Under the pieces are notes generated by a model. The model was not told where the DNA came from and did not search any database. It saw only the letters and a program-made list of their open reading frames with translations. Made by a program: the position numbers and the translations under genes. Source: Gemmatimonadota bacterium (GTDB lineage: Bacteria > Gemmatimonadota > Gemmatimonadetes > Gemmatimonadales > Gemmatimonadaceae). Taken from it: a stretch of 5,887 bases of DNA. Of this stretch, positions 1 to 5,887 are shown piece by piece; the first letter of the stretch is position 1, and each line of letters starts with the position of its first letter. The stretch spans positions 1-5,887 of the forward strand of contig JARIET010000186.1 in the NCBI GenBank assembly GCA_031127185.1, written 5' to 3'.

Positions 1-2339
1 GCAATGTTGTAGAGAATCGACGCGGCGATTCCGACGCGCACGAGGCGCATCGTGCGCCTGGAGCCTTCGATCAACTCCACGAGTGGTACCAGCCCTGGAC
101 GCGCGAGGAAGACGTCGGCCGTTGCCAGGCAGGTCTCCGCACCGCCGTGGACGCCGATGCCGACGGTGGCGGCGGCTATGGCTGGAGCGTCATTCACACC
201 GTCGCCAACCATCACCACGGGACCGGCCGCCGCGAGCGCGGCAATGCGTGCGCGCTTGGCCTCGGGCGTGGCGCCACCGCGCGCATCGCCCGGCGCGATC
301 CCCAGTTCCCGGGCGGCACTGGCGACTGCGGCGGGGTCATCCCCCGAGAGCAGCTCGATGCGCCACCCGGCCTGGCGAAGGGAGTGGGCGGCCCGCGGAG
401 CGTCGGCGCGCAGCGGATCTCCAAACGATGCAACACCGGCCAGCGCGGCATCAACGGCAACGTAGACCGCGGAGCAGCCCGATTTGGCCGGGGGCAGTTG
501 GGCGTCCGTGAGCAGATGTTCGCGAACGAACGACGTGCTGCCAACGGCGACGTGCCGGCCGTCGACGATGCCGGCGATGCCGCCGCCGATGCGCTCGACG
601 ATTCCGGACACAGAGTGCAGTTGCCCATCATCCCACGCGCGGGTGAGCGCAGTAGCGATGGGGTGGCGCGACTGGCGCTCAAGTGCGGCGACCAGCGGTT
701 GGGCGCCGCTATCGCCCGTCCAGCCAACGAGTTCAATCGTCCCCTCCGTCACCGTGCCGGTCTTGTCGAGGACGATCGTGCCGCGTCCTGCGAGCGTCTC
801 CAGCGCATCGCCGCCGCGAACGAGGATGCCGCGCGCAGCGGCGCGCCCGATCGCGCCCGTCACCGCCAACGGCGTCGCGAGCGCGAGCGCGCAGGGGCAG
901 GTCACCACCAGCATCGCAATCGTGTTATCCATCGCGCGAGACGCATCGGTGAGCATCCAGTAGCCGAAGGTGATTCCCGCGAGCGCAAGCACGATCACGA
1001 TGAACCCTGCCGCCATGCGGTCGGCGAGGTGCACCACCGGTGACCGGCGGCGCGCACTTTCCTCGACGTCGCGCAGCAGTGCGCCAAGTCGGCTCGTCTC
1101 GCCGGCCTGAGTCACGCGCACACGAATGGGCGAGGCAAGATTCAGCGTTCCCGCGAACACTGCGGCTCCTGCGGACACGGGAACGGGCTTCGATTCGCCG
1201 GTGAGCAGGGCAACGTTCAGCGATGATGTCCCGTGCTCAACCGTGCCGTCGGCTGGCAGGGTATCTCCGGCGCGGACGTCGACCAGCCAGCCGGGCAACA
1301 CCGCCTGAGCCGGGACCTCGCGGATGGTCTCGCCTGCGGGCGTGGTTTCCACCACGCGCGCGGCTGACGGTGCGAGGGATTGCAGCAACTCCGCCGCGTC
1401 GACCGCCATGCGTTGTGCGCGTTGCTGGAGGAGACGGCCGACGAGAAGCAAGAAGATCAGCGTGGCGACGCCGTCGAAGTAGACCGGCCCTGCATCGCGG
1501 ATGGTGTTCACCGCGCCGTGCAGGTAGCCGCCGGCCAGTGCGAGCGCGATGGGCACATCCATATGGAGGGTGCGTCGCCGCAGCGCGCCCCAGGCGCTCC
1601 TGAAGAAGACCGAACCGGGCCAGAGAATCGACGGTGTCGTGAGCGCAAAGCTCCACCAGCGGAAATACCGCTCGAAGCTGGCCTCAATGCCCCCGAACCA
1701 CCCGGCGTAGATCGCCAACGCAATCATCATGACGTTGCCAGCGACTGCACCCGCGATGCCAATGCGAACCAGTGCCGCGCGATCTTCGGAGCGACGTTGC
1801 GCGTCGGCGGCGCCGCCGCGGAAGGGATGCGGGATGTACCCGAGCGAATCCACGACCCGGGCAATCGCGGAGAGCGGCGTTTGCGCGCGATTCCAGATGA
1901 TGCGCGCGCGCGACCGGCCAATATCGAGTTCGGCGGAGGTCACGTCAGGAATGGTCAGCGCGACGCGCTCCACGAGCCAGACGCACGAGGCGCAGTGCAC
2001 ACCTTCCAGGTAGAGCTCCACCTCTGACAAGCCGTCGGGGCGGATGCGCACATAGAGCGCTGTGAAGGCCTCGTGGTCGAACTCCTCGAAGGCCCGGCCG
2101 CTCGCGTGCACGCGGTGCTCGCGGCGTTCGCCAAAGCGGTAATACGCGTCCAGGCCTCGGTCGTGGACGATCGCGAACGCTGTTTCGCAGCCAGCGCAGC
2201 AGAATCGTGCGGGTTGCGGTCCGCTCAGTTCAGCGGTCGGAATTGCGAGCCCGCAGTGAATACATTTGACGCGAGAGTCAGCGGCGACCGCTGGCGCCGC
2301 CCCCGCGCCCACCGCGAGTTCAGCGACCGAGCTGGCCAC
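1..2339 (-). CDS. ccoI: CcoI/FixI-type copper-translocating P1B ATPase (3' end cut by window edge)
   Basis: This is an inner-membrane P1B-type ATPase that moves Cu(I) out of the cytoplasm for assembly of the CuB centre of cbb3 oxidase. I translated 779 codons from the GTG at 2339-2337, in the frame whose codons begin at multiple of three positions, without meeting a stop. The N-terminus has a cysteine cluster typical of this subfamily (C26xxC29 and FCCAGC at 46-51), followed by an HMA-like domain with HCASC (C116, C119). Membrane segments lie near 189-215, 228-247, 260-278, 286-304, 444-461 and 470-498. Key motifs are MDVPI at 260-264, TGES at 380-383, CPC at 481-483, DKTGT at 525-529 (phosphorylated Asp525), HP at 559-560 and GDGVNDAPA at 712-720. 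The last visible residues (ILYNI) begin the seventh TM segment, so the final helix and tail are missing. The GTG start is preceded by GGAG at a 7-nt spacing and overlaps the upstream gene by 20 nt. An in-frame ATG at 2369-2367 is a weaker alternative. FixI-type identity is favoured over general CopA by the neighbours and the N-terminal cysteine cluster. Confidence 0.96.
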   Translation of the reverse strand, partial: MASSVAELAVGAGAAPAVAADSRVKCIHCGLAIPTAELSGPQPARFCCAGCETAFAIVHDRGLDAYYRFGERREHRVHASGRAFEEFDHEAFTALYVRIRPDGLSEVELYLEGVHCASCVWLVERVALTIPDVTSAELDIGRSRARIIWNRAQTPLSAIARVVDSLGYIPHPFRGGAADAQRRSEDRAALVRIGIAGAVAGNVMMIALAIYAGWFGGIEASFERYFRWWSFALTTPSILWPGSVFFRSAWGALRRRTLHMDVPIALALAGGYLHGAVNTIRDAGPVYFDGVATLIFLLLVGRLLQQRAQRMAVDAAELLQSLAPSAARVVETTPAGETIREVPAQAVLPGWLVDVRAGDTLPADGTVEHGTSSLNVALLTGESKPVPVSAGAAVFAGTLNLASPIRVRVTQAGETSRLGALLRDVEESARRRSPVVHLADRMAAGFIVIVLALAGITFGYWMLTDASRAMDNTIAMLVVTCPCALALATPLAVTGAIGRAAARGILVRGGDALETLAGRGTIVLDKTGTVTEGTIELVGWTGDSGAQPLVAALERQSRHPIATALTRAWDDGQLHSVSGIVERIGGGIAGIVDGRHVAVGSTSFVREHLLTDAQLPPAKSGCSAVYVAVDAALAGVASFGDPLRADAPRAAHSLRQAGWRIELLSGDDPAAVASAARELGIAPGDARGGATPEAKRARIAALAAAGPVVMVGDGVNDAPAIAAATVGIGVHGGAETCLATADVFLARPGLVPLVELIEGSRRTMRLVRVGIAASILYNI

Positions 2340-3057
2340 CGGCGATCTCCGGAGTGGGCGTCTGCGCATGCGCCTGCGGGTGCGCGACAGGAACCTCGCC
2401 GCGGACGGCACGCACTATGGTCATCGTACCGATCAGCAGCATCGCGGCTGCGGTGACGGCCGGGAGAAGACGCCGTGCCGGCCCGAGCGCGCGCTGCGCG
2501 CCAATGGCGACTACGGCGAGTGCGGGTACAGTGCCGGCCCAGAACGCGGCCATTACCACGGCGCCCTGCCATGGCGAACCGGTCGCCGCTGCCGGTGCGA
2601 CGAACGCCCAAAGCCAACCACACGGGAGGAGCGGAGCCACCGCGCCCAGCAGCGCCGCGCGCGCCATCGGCGAACGATCGGCCCCACGGCGGAGGAGTCG
2701 CGTGATCACAAGCCCCGATCCAACTGAAGGGAGTCGCGGAACGCGTATGCCAGCGAGCGCCAAGGCGCGCGATGCACCCCAGCCGATCAGCACGAGCCCC
2801 GCGAAGAACGCCGCCGGCCTCGCGATCCCGCGCAGGACCACCGCAGAGTCGATTCCGGCGCCGACCGCGCCGGCGATCAGTCCAAGCAGCAGATATCCGG
2901 CGAGTCGTGTGCCGTGATACGCCAGGCTGGCGCGAAATCGACCGCTGCCCCGCACATCCACATCCGCCGCTGTGCAGGCGAACGCCCCGCACATCGCGGC
3001 GCAGTGCGCACTGCCGAGCAGCGCCGCCACGAAGACCGAGGCGACCATCGCTGTCAC
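2320..3057 (-). CDS. TauE/SafE- or DsbD_2-like membrane protein in cbb3 assembly operon
   Basis: This is a 245-residue polytopic membrane protein of the kind usually annotated 'sulfite exporter TauE/SafE family' or cytochrome biogenesis transmembrane region (DsbD_2-like). The first helix carries GSAHCAAMCG (residues 15-24, C19 and C23). A later helix carries LLPCGW (143-148, C146). This pairing of an HCxxMCG motif with an LPCG motif is the hallmark of the group. About six hydrophobic segments are visible: roughly 4-28, 52-70, 80-102, 132-157, 163-185 and 198-215. A soluble tail from about 218 contains H226 and H230. The GTG start (3057-3055) overlaps the ccoH stop as GTGA and has GGAG 8 nt upstream; an ATG three codons later is an alternative. 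Relatives are often found in cbb3 assembly clusters, where a thiol/disulfide or copper-handling role is more plausible than sulfite export. That role is inferred from context. The exact substrate is unknown. Confidence 0.85.
   Translation of the reverse strand: MTAMVASVFVAALLGSAHCAAMCGAFACTAADVDVRGSGRFRASLAYHGTRLAGYLLLGLIAGAVGAGIDSAVVLRGIARPAAFFAGLVLIGWGASRALALAGIRVPRLPSVGSGLVITRLLRRGADRSPMARAALLGAVAPLLPCGWLWAFVAPAAATGSPWQGAVVMAAFWAGTVPALAVVAIGAQRALGPARRLLPAVTAAAMLLIGTMTIVRAVRGEVPVAHPQAHAQTPTPEIAGGQLGR
2347..2350 (-). promoter_or_regulatory. Ribosome binding site of ccoI
   Basis: On the minus strand GGAG lies 7 nt before the GTG at 2339-2337, inside the end of the upstream membrane protein gene. 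It decides the start choice: the in-frame ATG 30 nt further upstream and the in-frame GTG at 2312 lack a comparable site. Confidence 0.6.
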
Positions 3058-3542
3058 CGGGCGAGCTCCGCGCGCAGGATGGGAGTGAACCGGTGCCCAG
3101 CCGCGTGCGCGTCGATTCGGAGTTCCCAGAGTCCGGATCGTGCGCGCGGGAGCGTCGCGAGGTACACGCCCGCGTCGCTCTCGGTGAATGTGGCGGACGT
3201 CGGTCGCGCGGCCTCGAGGTTGTGCAGCGCCACCACGCGAACGGCCGCTCCCCGCACCGGCGCGCCAAGAGCATCGAGCAGCGTGATACGCAGTGCGGCG
3301 TCACCCGCGGTGCTGCGCACGAGTTCCGCGCGGGCCGTCCACGCCAGCGTCGCGTTCTCGCGTACGCGTGACATCGCGGAGTCCCACGCCACGGCTTTCG
3401 AGTAGTAGTCTGGCTCAATGGCAAACGCGCGGTCGTGCGTGGCCGCGTAGAGCAACACGCCTTGTGCGCCGGCGGTGCCCACGAGCAGGAGGACGACAAA
3501 CCAAGGCCAGCGTCGACCGCTGCGTGAATCGTTCGTGGTCAT
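3054..3542 (-). CDS. ccoH: CcoH/FixH-family cbb3 oxidase assembly protein
   Basis: This is a 162-residue single-span membrane protein needed for assembly or stability of cbb3 oxidase in studied proteobacteria. A short basic N-terminus (SRSGRR) leads into one transmembrane helix at about 12-33, followed by an extracytoplasmic domain. The signature PDYYSKAVAWD at residues 44-54 is the conserved FixH-family YYxKAxxWD block. The rest (about 65-160) reads as a beta-rich domain (LRITLLDALGAPVRGAAVRV, then GVYLATL and GLWELRIDA). Its length is normal for the family. The ATG overlaps the ccoG stop as ATGA and is preceded by a strong AAGGAG, so it is both translationally coupled and well initiated. 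Assignment rests on the motif, topology and position between ccoG and ccoI. Confidence 0.9.
   Translation of the reverse strand: MTTNDSRSGRRWPWFVVLLLVGTAGAQGVLLYAATHDRAFAIEPDYYSKAVAWDSAMSRVRENATLAWTARAELVRSTAGDAALRITLLDALGAPVRGAAVRVVALHNLEAARPTSATFTESDAGVYLATLPRARSGLWELRIDAHAAGHRFTPILRAELAR
3066..3069 (-). promoter_or_regulatory. Ribosome binding site of the TauE/SafE-like gene
   Basis: GGAG on the minus strand lies 8 nt before the GTG at 3057-3055 and inside the end of ccoH. It supports the GTG over the ATG three codons downstream, from which it would be 17 nt away. Confidence 0.55.
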
Positions 3543-4984
3543 CTGGACTCCTTGGATTCGGGTCGCTTGCCACTGTCGCGGTTATCGTCGTCGCGTCGGT
3601 CATCATCGCGGCGTGGGCCGCGCAAGTGCCACTCGAAGGCCGCGCGATACGCCCTGCCGTCGGTCAGAGTGAAGTGGATTTCGCGCGACGCCTCGTGAAA
3701 CGAGCTGGCGGGCGCAACGATGAACACGCTGGTTGTGCGGGTGACGCCTGGTGCGACCGAGAGCGGAAGCTCGGGTGCCACGAGTCGTGCGTCGGCAGCG
3801 TCAGCGAGTTCGAGTGTGTAGCGTGCCTCGGCCCCCGTGCGGTTGGCGATGCGGATCCTGACCTGATTGATGACCGTGTCGCTCCCTTCCATTGTGAACG
3901 GCGCGCCAATCGCCCCGAGCAGCGTCACATCAGCAGGCGATCGGTGCGTGAGTGTGAAGAGGAAGCCGCCGAAAAAGAGGGAAAACGCGGCCGGGTAAAG
4001 CACGGTGCGGGGACGAAGAATGTGCCGCTTGTGCCCGGCCAACGATTCCTGCGACGCGTAACGAATGAGGCCGACTGGCTTTCCGACCTTGGTCATCACG
4101 GCGTCGCAAGCGTCCGCGCATTGGGTGCAGTGCACGCACTCCATCTGCAGGCCGTCCCGGATATCGATTCCCGTCGGACAGGTGGTGACACAGGCAGTGC
4201 AGTCCACGCAATCGCCGAGCCCTGCGCGTGCCGTGCTGCCGTGCCCGCGCGGCTCACCACGCGTGCGGTCATACGCGACGATCAAGGATTGTTTGTCGAG
4301 CAGCACCGACTGCCAGCGTCCGTACGGGCAGGCAACAAGGCAAGTCTGTTCGCGAAACCAGGTGAAGTCGAGAAATGCGGCGACCGTGACGCCGAACATC
4401 ACGAGAAACGCCGTGGGATGTTCCATTGGCGACGACGCCATCCACCGGGCGAGTCGATCCGTGCCCACGAAGTAGGCGAGAAACGAGTTGCCAAGGATGG
4501 CGGCAAGCACGGCATAGACGGCGTACTTGGCCAATCGCCGCGGGTGGAAGTGCCTGCGATCCCGGTCGAGCGCACGCGACTGGTTCCAACCGCCTTCGAG
4601 CCAGCGCTCGATGGGGCGGAAGAGAAACTCCATGTAGACCGTCTGCGGGCAGGCCCAGCCGCACCAGACCCGGCCGAAGAGTGCCGTCATCAGGAAGATC
4701 GCGATCAGGATGCTGATGCCGAGGAGCATGAGCAACAGCGTGTCGGTCGGCAGGAACGTGGTGCCGAAGAGCGTGAACTCCCGTCGCGGCAGGTCGAGCA
4801 GCATCGCCGGTTTCCCAGCGATCCGCAGGTGCGGCAGCGCGAGGAAGAGCGCCATCAGGAACCAGGCCACCCCGCGCCGCCACTGCCAGTAGCGGCCGTG
4901 GGACGGCCGCGGCCGGATCCAGCGGCGCGATCCGTCGGCGTTCAGCGTCGCGAGGACGCGGTCGGTGGCGGCGGGAGCGGACAA
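3539..4984 (-). CDS. ccoG: CcoG/FixG (RdxA-like) polyferredoxin membrane protein, TTG start
   Basis: This is a 481-residue cbb3 oxidase accessory protein. CcoG of Rhodobacter capsulatus has been described as a cupric reductase that supplies Cu(I) during oxidase assembly. After a conserved-looking N-terminus (LNADGSRRWIRP), hydrophobic helices lie near 38-53, 81-104, 154-173, 191-209 and 325-346. Motifs are CGWACP (108-113), TCLVACPYG (C215, C219), and two ferredoxin-type clusters: C259xxC262xxC265xxxC269P and C283xxC286xxC289xxxC293. From about 350 to 455 there is a beta-rich extracytoplasmic domain like FixG_C. The last ~26 residues are very charged (RRDDDRRDDDNRD, then GKRPESKESR). The start is TTG at 4984-4982: an in-frame TGA lies 8 codons upstream, and the next usable start (GTG, residue 39) would remove the conserved N-terminus. 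No Shine-Dalgarno sequence precedes the TTG, because a heptamer repeat occupies that place. The gene overlaps ccoH by 4 nt. The family call is firm; the precise start is less so. Confidence 0.95.
   Translation of the reverse strand: MSAPAATDRVLATLNADGSRRWIRPRPSHGRYWQWRRGVAWFLMALFLALPHLRIAGKPAMLLDLPRREFTLFGTTFLPTDTLLLMLLGISILIAIFLMTALFGRVWCGWACPQTVYMEFLFRPIERWLEGGWNQSRALDRDRRHFHPRRLAKYAVYAVLAAILGNSFLAYFVGTDRLARWMASSPMEHPTAFLVMFGVTVAAFLDFTWFREQTCLVACPYGRWQSVLLDKQSLIVAYDRTRGEPRGHGSTARAGLGDCVDCTACVTTCPTGIDIRDGLQMECVHCTQCADACDAVMTKVGKPVGLIRYASQESLAGHKRHILRPRTVLYPAAFSLFFGGFLFTLTHRSPADVTLLGAIGAPFTMEGSDTVINQVRIRIANRTGAEARYTLELADAADARLVAPELPLSVAPGVTRTTSVFIVAPASSFHEASREIHFTLTDGRAYRAAFEWHLRGPRRDDDRRDDDNRDSGKRPESKESR
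3548..3553 (-). promoter_or_regulatory. Ribosome binding site of ccoH
   Basis: A full AAGGAG on the minus strand lies 5 nt before the ATG at 3542-3540, within the last codons of ccoG. It is the strongest Shine-Dalgarno sequence seen in the window and contrasts with ccoG, which has none. Confidence 0.65.
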
Positions 4985-5058
4985 GGGGAGTTCAGAGTTC
5001 AGGGTTCAGGGCTCAGAGTTGGGTTGAGAGTTGAGAGTTGCGAGTTGAGAGTTGGTTA
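4985..5058. repeat. Heptamer tandem repeat (minus-strand consensus AACTCTS) filling the ccoP-ccoG gap
   Basis: After TAACC, the minus strand reads as units AACTCTC, AACTCGC, AACTCTC, AACTCTC, a 5-nt partial AACCC, AACTCTG, AGCCCTG, AACCCTG, AACTCTG, AACTCCC, then one C before the ccoG TTG. That is nine full units plus one partial over 74 nt, in two sub-blocks: the first ends in C, the second mostly in G. The coding-direction transcript is C-rich and G-poor (32 C and 6 G by hand count), so it should be largely unstructured. It lies in the only gap between genes in this operon. Possible roles are a Rho-binding tract, a spacer that lets copy number vary, or a selfish or slippage-generated repeat. 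I have a general impression of similar degenerate heptamer arrays in intergenic gaps of some high-GC soil bacteria, but cannot check it here. Confidence 0.9.
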
Positions 5059-5670
5059 TCAGGACTTTTTCGCTGGTGCCACCGTGGAGTCGATCGCAGT
5101 ACCGTCGGGATTCGTCACCACGCCCTCAGCCGCCTTCGGCGATTTTGGCGTGGTACCCTGCAGCGAGCGAACGAAGGCCGTCACGGCGTTGATCTGCTCC
5201 GGCTTGAGCAACGTGCCCCACGGCGGCATTCCCTTGGCGAGCACACCGTTCGTGATCGTGGCATGGATCTCCATCGGCGTACCGCCGTGGATCCAGTTGT
5301 TGTCGGTGAGGTTCGGGCCGATCAGTCCGCCGCCATCAGCTTGATGGCAGGAGGCGCAGGTCGCTCCAAACACGGCCTTTCCCGCCGCCACTTGCGACGG
5401 GTCGGACACAATCGCCGCGAGCCCCTCAGCCGTCACCGTCGACTTACCAAAGTCGGGATGCTCGGCTTTGAATGCGGCTATCTCCTTCGCGTACATCTCA
5501 TCCCGCTGCCCGCCTGCGCCGATGTCGCCTGGCATCAGGTAGTAGATCGGGACGAAGATGATCGTGACGGCAAAAAGCAGGAGCCACCAGCGCGGCATCG
5601 GATTGTCGTATTCCTGGATGCCGTCGTACGAGTGGTCCATCATCGGGCGGTCATCGCCTGGGCGGGTCAT
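5059..5670 (-). CDS. ccoP: CcoP/FixP-like cbb3 oxidase subunit, short single-heme form
   Basis: This is the membrane-anchored c-type cytochrome subunit that passes electrons to the cbb3 catalytic subunit. Residues 12-29 (HSYDGIQEYDNPMPRWW) are the FixP_N signature, continuing into one transmembrane helix (about 28-46). A linker of about 50 residues follows, then one cytochrome c domain with CASCH (C105, C108, H109), PNLTDNNW (119-126) and a likely axial Met148 in KGMPPWG. The tail from 172 is low-complexity, rich in Pro, Ala, Lys and Thr. At 203 residues it is shorter than classical CcoP (around 290-300), and it has one CxxCH instead of two. There is no frameshift sign: the domain finishes normally (AVTAFVRSL) and the stop follows a normal tail. 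The ATG at 5670-5668 overlaps the ccoQ stop as ATGA, with a GAGG-like site about 10 nt upstream; Met10 and Met11 are alternatives. The FixP_N motif and the position after ccoQ make the subunit call strong. Confidence 0.93.
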   Translation of the reverse strand: MTRPGDDRPMMDHSYDGIQEYDNPMPRWWLLLFAVTIIFVPIYYLMPGDIGAGGQRDEMYAKEIAAFKAEHPDFGKSTVTAEGLAAIVSDPSQVAAGKAVFGATCASCHQADGGGLIGPNLTDNNWIHGGTPMEIHATITNGVLAKGMPPWGTLLKPEQINAVTAFVRSLQGTTPKSPKAAEGVVTNPDGTAIDSTVAPAKKS

Positions 5671-5885
5671 TGGTTGTGGCCCTCGGGTGCGAGTCCGGAC
5701 GTCGGCGCCGGTGCAATGGCGCCTTCATCGAACGGAAGGGTGGCGGCGCGCTCGTGCTGGGCGCGCCGCGAGGGGGCGTAGACGTTGAACAGCACGAGCA
5801 GGAAGGCGAAGACGAAGAGGATCAGCGCCACGATCGCGTATCCGGCCAGCCCTGAAGCACCGACAACGTCGGAGAGGCGGATCAT
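5667..5885 (-). CDS. ccoQ: CcoQ/FixQ-like small cbb3 oxidase subunit
   Basis: This is a 72-residue small membrane protein. One hydrophobic helix (about 14-34, GYAIVALILFVFAFLLVLFN) is followed by VYAPSRRAQHERAATLPFDE, the basic-then-acidic cytoplasmic stretch typical of CcoQ/FixQ, and a Pro/Ala-rich tail. In well-studied cbb3 oxidases CcoQ is a non-catalytic subunit that stabilises CcoP binding or the whole complex. The ATG is at 5885-5883, two bases from the window edge, so its ribosome binding site cannot be seen and a longer N-terminus is possible. The stop overlaps the ccoP start (ATGA). Sequence conservation in this family is low, so the call leans on size, the single helix and the position directly before ccoP. 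ccoO, or a fused ccoNO, is expected immediately beyond the right edge. Confidence 0.85.
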   Translation of the reverse strand: MIRLSDVVGASGLAGYAIVALILFVFAFLLVLFNVYAPSRRAQHERAATLPFDEGAIAPAPTSGLAPEGHNQ

Positions 5886-5887
5886 GG

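Noticed and set aside
147..1043. A 298-codon plus-strand open frame
   Set aside because: It is antisense to the catalytic part of ccoI (CPC, DKTGT and GDGVND motifs are on the other strand) and is rich in Arg, Gly and Ala with no domain signature.
2225..3499. A 424-codon minus-strand open frame overlapping ccoH and the SafE-like gene in another frame
   Set aside because: Arg/Ser/Thr-rich with no membrane or domain pattern; the overlapping frames carry clear FixH and HCxxMCG/LPCG motifs with proper ribosome binding sites.
4890..4920. GC-rich inverted-repeat-like sequence (cggccgt...acggccg and a nearby ggccgcggcc)
   Set aside because: It lies inside the ccoG coding region near the N-terminus and is likely a by-product of Arg/Pro codons; no sign that it is a regulatory site.
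4985..5058. The heptamer region as a CRISPR array or Rho-independent terminator
   Set aside because: Units are contiguous with no spacers, and there is no GC-rich hairpin followed by a T run on either strand.
3293..5344. A 683-codon open frame on the plus strand, the second-strand counterpart of ccoP, ccoG and ccoH
   Set aside because: It lies antisense to three genes with clear family motifs, runs straight through the heptamer repeat, has Arg/Glu/His-rich composition typical of a high-GC shadow frame, and shows no recognisable domain.
5059..5670. CcoP as a frameshifted or truncated pseudogene of a diheme protein
   Set aside because: The FixP_N region, heme domain and C-terminal helix are all intact in one frame, the tail ends normally, and the flanking overlap and spacing are regular; a natural monoheme form explains it better.

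Overview
The window is one tightly packed minus-strand block of a cbb3-type cytochrome c oxidase cluster. The sequence is very GC-rich and fits a Gram-negative-type soil or sediment aerobe. Gemmatimonadota or a similar phylum is my guess from the style of the proteins and the heptamer repeat; nothing in the window proves it.

Read in the direction of transcription (right to left), the layout is: ccoQ (5885-5667), ccoP (5670-5059), a 74-nt gap filled by a heptamer tandem repeat (5058-4985), ccoG (4984-3539), ccoH/fixH (3542-3054), a TauE/SafE- or DsbD_2-like membrane protein gene (3057-2320), and ccoI/fixI (2339 to beyond position 1, with its 3' end missing). The catalytic subunits CcoN and CcoO are expected just beyond the right edge. 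The last few dozen codons of ccoI lie beyond the left edge.

The genes form a coherent pathway. CcoP and CcoQ are oxidase subunits. CcoI is a CPC-type P1B copper ATPase that feeds copper to the CuB site. CcoG is a polyferredoxin membrane protein linked to copper reduction. CcoH is a single-span assembly factor. The DsbD_2-like protein probably helps with copper or thiol chemistry.

Every gene junction overlaps (ATGA, ATGA, GTGA, and 20 nt), which points to translational coupling. The only exception is ccoP-ccoG, where the heptamer array sits directly against a TTG start with no Shine-Dalgarno sequence. The points most worth a second look are this array, the single-heme short CcoP, and the membrane protein gene placed between ccoH and ccoI. 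The plus strand carries only antisense shadow ORFs. I see no RNA genes, mobile elements, CRISPR arrays or new defence-like system.
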